From assembly GCA_001695595.3 (NCBI GenBank), contig MBPM02000003.1, positions 1,922,001 through 1,986,000 on the forward strand: a stretch of DNA of 64,000 nucleotides. Reading direction: 5' to 3'. A program made the position numbers and the translations under genes. The notes beneath the pieces were generated by a model that made no database searches, was not told the origin of the DNA, and saw only the letters and a program-made list of their open reading frames with translations. Shown here piece by piece: positions 58,174 to 64,000 of this stretch (position 1 is its first letter; the number at the start of each line of letters is the position of its first letter). This stretch comes from Plasmopara viticola. Its lineage: Eukaryota; Oomycota; Peronosporomycetes; Peronosporales; Peronosporaceae.

Positions 58174-58283
58174 TGCAAATGTGAAAATGGGTCAAAAGGC
58201 TCATTTGTTTTATCCAATTAGATTTTTAGAAAGCGGATAGATTATTGGAAAAAGGGGTAGATTTCGTTCTTGGCGTGGGTGTT
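58174..58283. promoter_or_regulatory. Divergent promoter region between the brawnin-like gene and COX16
   Basis: 110 AT-rich bases separate the two start codons. Both products are predicted small assembly factors of respiratory complexes, so shared regulation is plausible. Confidence 0.5.
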
Positions 58284-58672
58284 ATGCTTCGTACGACAGG
58301 CCGTCGCGCGTTGGCGGCAGTGCCGACAAGGAAGGCCCTTCGGAAGAAGAATCGCTTTGCAACGGCAGGGCTGCCACTCGTGCTCTTTATTGTGGGCGGA
58401 TACGTGGCATTGACGCAGGTACGGAGGGCTCTAGTTATGGGACACGACTGATTTTGGGTGCAGTTTGTTGGCGGGAAATATGAGGCCAGAGATCACATGG
58501 TCAAGAGTCAATCGGAACACACTTTTAATCTAGAGGAAGAGCACAAGGTGGGAGCCACTTTTAATGCACTTGAATGCCTTAGCTCTCATTCCTTTCTGCT
58601 TAGAGAATGACTAAAAAGTTGGCTCTGGACGAGTTCGAGTTAAAGCCCGTGCCGAGACCCAACGACCCATAA
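58284..58672 (+). CDS. COX16: COX16, cytochrome c oxidase assembly factor
   Basis: Exons 58284-58418, 58464-58547 and 58604-58672 join in phase to give 95 residues. Introns are short (45 and 56 bp). The protein has an Arg-rich N-terminus, the core FATAGLPLVLFIVGGYVAL (one membrane segment with the conserved GLP and VGG) and then FVGGKYEARD, followed by a charged tail ending LKPVPRPNDP. COX16 is an inner-membrane protein that helps deliver COX2/COX1 into complex IV. The size fits the family (about 90-110). The frame opens upstream to 58245 at a TTG, but ATG 58284 is the natural start. Confidence 0.85.
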
Positions 58673-58788
58673 CGAACGCTTTTGCCCATTTTTGATCTTA
58701 CCCAAATACAAATGTAAAAAATCCACGTTCCATCCAGCTACAATAATCTTATAAATTACCCAAAACGTTGGTGCTGAGCTCGTCGCGC

Positions 58789-61700
58789 ATGTCGGTGCTC
58801 GAGTCTTGCACGTCCCGACCCTACTATGGCTTGCTCCTGCCCCTCCTTTTCCTCCTTGGTGTCCTCGTCACGTACGTCAGCTTGACCTTAAACGAGTGGG
58901 AGCCCGTCGATCGTAGCAACATTGGCAACGTCAAGGCCGCGGATTTTCTCTCGTACGGTCCCATTGATGTCGTGTACACGTGGGTGAACGGGACGGACCC
59001 GCGGTGGAAGCGCGAAAAGGAATTTTGGCACAAACACTGGATTGCCTCGTTAACGGGCCAGCCACTGCCGGTGTGGGGCCAGGACGCCGACATTAAAGGC
59101 AAGGACGACTCGAATTCGGACAATCGCTTTCGCGACAATGAAGAGCTCCGCTACTCGCTTCGGTCCCTCGAAAATACGCGCCGTGGGTCCGCCACATTTA
59201 CATTGTGACCGATGGGCAAATCCCGTCGTGGCTCAACATTGAGTCGCCTCGCTTGAGCATCATTAAACATAGTGACATCTTTGCGAACGCAAGCCACTTG
59301 CCCGTCTTTTCGTCCCCGGCCATTGAGTGGAATTTAGACAATATCCCTGGACTTAGTGACATGTTTCTCTATTTTAATGACGACGTGTTTTTGGGCTCGC
59401 CGGTCCGCCCCGAGGATTTTATTACTCAAGGAGGGGTCCAAAAAGGGTACTTTGCGTGGGAGATCCCACTCTGTGCCACGCGATGCTGGGAGACGAGCTT
59501 AGGCAATGGCCGCTGTGATAAAGAGTGCAACGTCACTGCGTGTGACTATGACATGGGCGACTGTGGCTGTGACGTGAACGTCGTGGATGGCACGGTCCAG
59601 TGCGACGCGGAAAAAGTCGCGAGTATCTTGGACCATACCCCCGTACCCCTAAAAATGGGGCACCATTTGTGCCAAGGCATGTGTTCGTACCACGCGCTGG
59701 GGAACGGCATTTGTGACCGAACGTGCAATAGCAGTGCCTGTGCCTTTGATGGAGGCGATTGTCGCGTGGTCCCGTCCCTCGATCACCACCATCCTCGGGT
59801 TCTCTCTGAAGAAGAAACAACGACCCTGTCGCCTTTGATCAAGACGTTATGGTCGGCCGAGGTCCAGAGGAACCACACCCTGGTACATGTACCACTGCAT
59901 GTGAACGCCACGTTCTTGAATCTAACCGCTGCCTTTGGTGTCAATGGCAGTATCTTCCATGCTACGCACGACAATCCGGAACTCGTTCGCTTTGCGACCG
60001 TGTACGAGACGGACATGGTCGTGCTCCTTGTCTTTGGTCGCGACACGAATGCCAAACCCATGACGAGTAGTGTCCAACTGTCCCTTGTTGGGGCGGATGC
60101 AAGTGGTACACCTGTCGTGTTGGCGGTTTCCATCGTACGGGGCAACACGCCAATGACAATTGGTACAAGTCCACCCACTCGCCACGGTCTCTGTGGTGGC
60201 ACGTTTACGTTTCAAAACACAAGTGTCCGGCCGTACCACATTCGACTTCCGTTTGGCTTTCGACAAGCTACGATTCGGCATTTCTTTTCGTCCAAAGACG
60301 TCGACTTTAACCGGCACAGTGTACCAGAGATCGCAGAGAGTCCCGCTCGTGTACCCAAAGCGTCGAGTGGAGAGACAGCTGACGACTTTGTGGGCCAAGC
60401 GCCGGTCTTGGAGGTTTTCTTGCCCTTTAATTTGACGGGCAAGAAACTCCATCACGGTGACGTTTTACACCTTGGCTGGCACTTGACGGGACGGCTTTTG
60501 AACGACGGCAACGACTTGAATTGGCGGGCTTACGATGTCTGCCGGTTACAAGTGCCAAAGAAGAAAGGCACGCCGTCCAGCACGGGTACCAAGGAGGAGG
60601 AGCGGGTCGTGGATGGGAGCCAGGAAGCTCTTGCTGCCAACGGTGAGACTATCGGAAAGCAGGACGCGACGTGGGAGCTTGACGAAGACGAGGACGATGC
60701 AGAGACGGCACCTTGCCGCCTTACAGAAGACGAGCGTGGGATTCTTGTGACTGTGCGGGTGTCGACTTCACACGATCACCCCGTCTGGTCGGACGACGAG
60801 GCGTTCGAGGGCCTTTCGTTTACGACGACGCCCACCGCAAGTGATGGAACGGATCCAGCGCCACGGGTCGGGACGGACACGAATCCAGGGGCCAATGGAA
60901 TGGACGCGACGGAGGCAAGGCCCCAAGTGATGGACGGTCAGCTCTGTTTCTTGGACATCGACCGTGCTGATCCTTGGCGCTACCGCTATTGCTTTGCGCT
61001 CGCCACGGGGCAATTCCATGCCACGGTCGTGGAAGTGCACCAGCCGCGGGAACAAGTCCGCGCGCCGTCGTCCAAGCGCCAAGCACGAATGTCGCCCGAA
61101 GAGAATCCTGCGTTGCTGGAGCTTGTCGACCGCTGTCTTGACACGACGCCGCGGTACATTGGCATGCGTCGTCAAGTGTGCTACATTCATGAAGTGCCCG
61201 TCGTGCAAGGCTCGGACCAAGACCACGCCAAGCTTGCAGCCCAGCAAGCCAACGAACAAGAAGGCATGCGTCTTGCGTGCGCGGCCCAAACCCGTCGACT
61301 GGCCCTTCGGGAGAAGGAGAGGCAGACCGCGCACGCCTCAAGTGGGGTTCTCGACACGATGCGTCGTGTCTTTAAATGGATGCAACGGGCCTTCACGTTG
61401 CATCCCGTCGAGTCGACGAGCGAGAGCCTTGACGACGTGGCGTACGCCGACGTGTGCAGTCCACTGGCGTCGACCCCGAACACGCCCAAAGTGACGGTCG
61501 TCGAGGCCCAAGCGCACCTGTCAAGAGACACGTTTGGGGACTCGCTCCGGTTCGTCAACAAGCTCTACAATCGCGTGTTTGGCAAACCCAAGACGTCGGA
61601 ACGCCGGCGCGTGCCGTCGCACATGCCGTTTCTCCTGCAAAAGTCAATTTTGCGCGAGCTCAAAGCGTTTTGGACCCACGAGATTGCCGCGACGTCGACG

Positions 61701-62690
61701 CATCGGTTCCGCCACCCGCAAGACATGCAATTTAGCTTTGCGTACTTTCACTACTTGGTCAATCGGGCCAAGCTCCATCCACCGACGTTGCAAGACATTT
61801 GGGACACGTACCTCGATGCGAATCGGAATGCCGTCTTGGATCCGGACGAAATCTTGACGGCCGCCAGTCTTGCGTTTGGGAACGCCCCGCCCGAGGACTT
61901 TGTCACGACCGTCCGGACGTGCCTGGCCCCGGCCAAGCGGGAAAAGGTGCGGGAAGTCGCGACGCGGGACGGCACGGTCCGCATTACCGAGACGTTGACG
62001 CCCCACATTACGCTCGCGCAGCTCGCGCAGTGTCCTACTGTAGCGGACGCCTTGGTCCAGAACGTGCGGACGGAGCCCCGCGTGGAAGTGATGCCCGAGA
62101 CGGAAGTGACGTTCCATATGCTGAGTGACAATTACCAGTTTGCGTGGAAGCAAATGATGGGGACCCGGGCCCGTCGGACCAAGTTTGTGTGCATCAATGA
62201 CGACATGCAGTTCCCGTCGCCGGCCGTGAGTCAGATCTTGCACGAACTGTTTCTGGCGATTTGGCCCGACCGGTCGCAGTTTGAGCTGCCGCCGCACGTG
62301 AAGAACCGGTACGCCCACCTCGACGAGTACCAGGCGGCTTATGCGCGGCGGCAGACGGCGGCCGGGCTGGTGGCGGGCCTGCTGCTGCTTCTGGCCGTCG
62401 TTTATCGACAAGAGCTTTGCGTGCTACTACGGCTGCGACCGTCGAGGCGTTGGGCCCACGGACGAACGAATGCGTCCGTGTGGGCACGACGGCAGCGGGT
62501 AGAGAGGCAAAGGAAGGAAAGGAATTGCACGACGGGTAGCAAAGTAGGGTTGAAAATGTATTGCCTCCTGTTACTTGAAAGACCCGCGACGTCGGCTACG
62601 TCTTTCTTCCTTCTTTCAAGGCACACGAACTGGTCTTCTTTCTATACGCATGGCACAAGCACGCACGCACGCCCGTTCTTCCTTTCGTGA
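58789..62690 (+). CDS. GNPTAB: Stealth/GNPTAB-like GlcNAc-1-phosphotransferase, with an apparent one-base frameshift
   Basis: The N-terminal frame (ATG 58789) has a membrane anchor (residues about 13-33) and Stealth CR1, PIDVVYTWVNGTDP. It then reaches RDNEELRYSLRSLE and shifts at AAAA 59171-59174. The -1 frame continues exactly as the family does: YAPWVRHIYIVTDGQIPSWL, then SSPAIEWNLDNIPGLSD and FLYFNDDVFLG. Two LNR modules follow (CWETSLGNGRCDKECN and CSYHALGNGICDRTCN), then an EF-hand (DANRNAVLDPDE, near 61815), CR4-like FVCINDDM with SQFELPPHVKNRY, and a C-terminal membrane segment. In animals GNPTAB makes mannose-6-phosphate tags in the Golgi. The frameshift may be a sequencing error or a lesion. 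The exact 3' end is uncertain. Confidence 0.85.
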
Positions 62691-62796
62691 CAGAGCCGAT
62701 CGCACCGCCGGCGGCCTCGTGCTGCGTCCTCTTGCCCCGTGGGTCGTGGTCGGCCAGTCCAGAATAAATGATAGCGTCGACAGTCGGGCCCCTAAG

Positions 62797-63329
62797 CTAG
62801 TACACGTCGGGGGGTGGATGCGTCGGGCCCACATTGAGGCTTGTACTCGTCTGGAGGTGGACACGCAGCGTATAATTGGCCTGTTCCAGTCGTTTCATGT
62901 GCTCGGCGGCCTGCGTGGCCAAGTGCGTCAAGGCCTCGTGCTCCCGCTGGACCTCGTCCTTCTGCTGCTTTTGAATCGCCACCGCCCGCTTGAGCAGTCG
63001 GTTTTCCCCCTGCAATCGACTCATGTCGTGGGCGTGCAGCGCCGCGCGTTCGTGCGCGTGCTGAGCTCGTGCTTGAGCCGCTGCCACTCGCCGTCTTTCT
63101 TGGCGAGGAATTGCTCGTACTCGGCTTGCAGTCGCCCAAGTTCGGCCTGGTGCCGCTGCTCAAAGAAGTCGACATGCCGTTGACTGTACTTGGGCACGTC
63201 GGCATCGACCGCCGCGTCGTCGTGGCCATGGACGTCGCTGACGCCGCGGCGCTGGCGCTTGCGCGAGAGATCGAACGCGTCGGCGTGGCGGGCGCGTTTC
63301 TTGAGGCTTTCGGGGGAGACTACGACCAT
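62797..63329 (-). CDS. Coiled-coil, probably nuclear protein, with an apparent one-base frameshift
   Basis: The first part from ATG 63329 encodes MVVVSPESLKKRARHADAFD, then LSRKRQRRG, a bipartite-type nuclear signal. A long helix follows (HVDFFEQRHQAELGRLQAEY, then QFLAKKDGEWQRLKHEL). Near CTCAGCACG at about 63060 coding continues in the -1 frame as QHAHERAALHAHDMSRLQGE, then LKRAVAIQKQQKDEVQREHE and further heptads, to a stop at 62797. A missing base in the sequence, or a real lesion, explains this best. The helix heptads are continuous across the shift. I do not recognise the family. Confidence 0.5.
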
Positions 63330-63569
63330 GGACGGGGAGACAAGAGAGCAAGAGAGGGTGAGGAGACATGAGGAGGGGGGAGGTGGAGAGGGCGCGACGT
63401 ACCGGGGGAAGCCGCGAGCGAAGCCATGGGAGAAGATGCCGTCGGGAGTTGTAGAGAAGAAGAGAAGGGCGGGGTGTACCGTGGTTGGGGTACCGTGGGC
63501 TGGCTTTTTGTAGAGTGGGAACACCTCGAGTTGTAGTCAGACTTTAGTATTAGACAGGAATATCTCTTT

Positions 63570-63930
63570 TTATTCCGTGTGTTGTAGGCCGTGTTCCACT
63601 TGGTGGTGTTTGTAGTCTAGTCTCCGTCTAAGCGGGTAGAGTGTCGACCAGAAACGCTCGCAAAGGTGTTGGAAGGAATTGATTTGTCTTAGGACGTCTG
63701 GCAAGTGCAGTCTGTCCTGCACAGAAGACTTGACGACAATGTAAAGCCGGGGGAGCCGGTTGCATTTGCGGCCCTCAGTGCTGCCAAGCAGGCGAGACGT
63801 GTCACGGTGTTCGAGCTCTAAGAGCAGAGTTAAGATATTGAGATCAGGCAGCACTAGCTTCGGTAGTCTTGGCGGGAGTGTGGACAGCCGTTTGGTTTGG
63901 TATACGCCACGGTCCCAAGGTGGTTAAGCC
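63570..63930 (-). CDS. Unidentified open frame, possibly a 3' exon
   Basis: A minus-strand frame is open from about 63930 to the TAA at 63570 (at least 115 codons), with no start codon near its beginning. It contains LPPRLPKLVLPDLNILTLLL, LPRLYIVVKSSVQDRLHLPD, and INSFQHLCERFWSTLYPLRR. The Leu/Pro-rich pattern is protein-like but I do not recognise a family. A possible acceptor (CTTGTTAG) lies just upstream but its phase does not fit. It may be a chance frame. Confidence 0.3.
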
Positions 63931-64000
63931 TAACAAGCAATCTATACAAGCTCAGTGCTGGCTTTGCGGGCCTGGCAAAGCCTCTGTCGGATCGATTTAA

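Noticed and set aside
59168..59178. Programmed -1 frameshifting in the Stealth/GNPTAB-like gene
   Set aside because: No canonical X-XXY-YYZ slippery site or evident downstream stem; a missing A is the simpler explanation.
59533..62411. Antisense frames up to 255 codons within the Stealth/GNPTAB-like gene
   Set aside because: Caused by high G+C third positions in the real gene; no domain recognisable.
1..64000. CRISPR arrays, tRNA and rRNA genes
   Set aside because: No regularly spaced direct repeats and no tRNA cloverleaf (for example GGTTCGANTCC box B with a partner A box) were found by eye; the tRNA-like pieces found are retrotransposon primer sites.

Overview
The window looks like a piece of an oomycete (water mould or downy mildew) nuclear genome. 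The evidence is intron-poor to moderately intron-bearing genes with short GT-AG introns of about 55-95 bp, two small secreted proteins with degenerate RXLR-type motifs, and gene islands set in AT-rich, transposon-littered spacers. Several conserved genes belong to centriole, axoneme or dynein biology (a CEP295-like protein, a sperm-tail PG-rich repeat protein, dynactin p25). This suggests a lineage that still makes flagellated zoospores.

Layout. 1-4.5 kb: a gene island with the 5' part of an ADPRM-type metallophosphoesterase (-), an STPG/SHIPPO protein (+), dynactin subunit p25 (+) and a basic disordered nuclear-type protein (-). 4.5-15.1 kb: gene-poor, with a decayed Ty3/gypsy element (-). 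15.1-17.7 kb: the ribosome-biogenesis factor RPF2, flanked by two short LINE-derived non-autonomous elements. 17.7-29 kb: gene-poor, with one secreted effector candidate at 27.35 kb. 29.3-31.2 kb: acetyl-CoA synthetase. 31.2-35.3 kb: gene-poor. 35.3-39.9 kb: a protein with two ParB/SerK-like modules (-), an internally deleted LINE with a perfect 14-bp target duplication, and signal peptide peptidase (-). 41.6-51.5 kb: a 9.9-kb nest of two Copia elements. 52.4-64 kb: a second effector candidate (-), a CEP295-like gene (+), a brawnin-like gene (-) head-to-head with COX16 (+), a Stealth/GNPTAB-like phosphotransferase (+) carrying an apparent one-base frameshift, and a coiled-coil gene (-), also with an apparent one-base frameshift.

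Most unusual parts. (1) The outer Copia element (A) carries, between its 5' LTR and a second copy of its primer-binding site, an inverted 1,202-bp copy of a sister element's RT-to-3'LTR end, yet the whole is bounded by one 5-bp target duplication. (2) Both Copia families have primer-binding sites matching the anticodon arm of a tRNA (half-tRNA priming): initiator Met in the inner element B and apparently Asn(GUU) in A, starting at the same tRNA position. (3) The LINE family has produced a short derivative whose internal deletions are shared by two copies. (4) Two paralogous secreted proteins 25 kb apart share a conserved ERFL block where RXLR would be expected.

Limits: introns were placed by eye from splice signals and frame. 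Family names come from motif recognition, not database searches. Much of the AT-rich spacer holds only decayed sequence that I could not identify.
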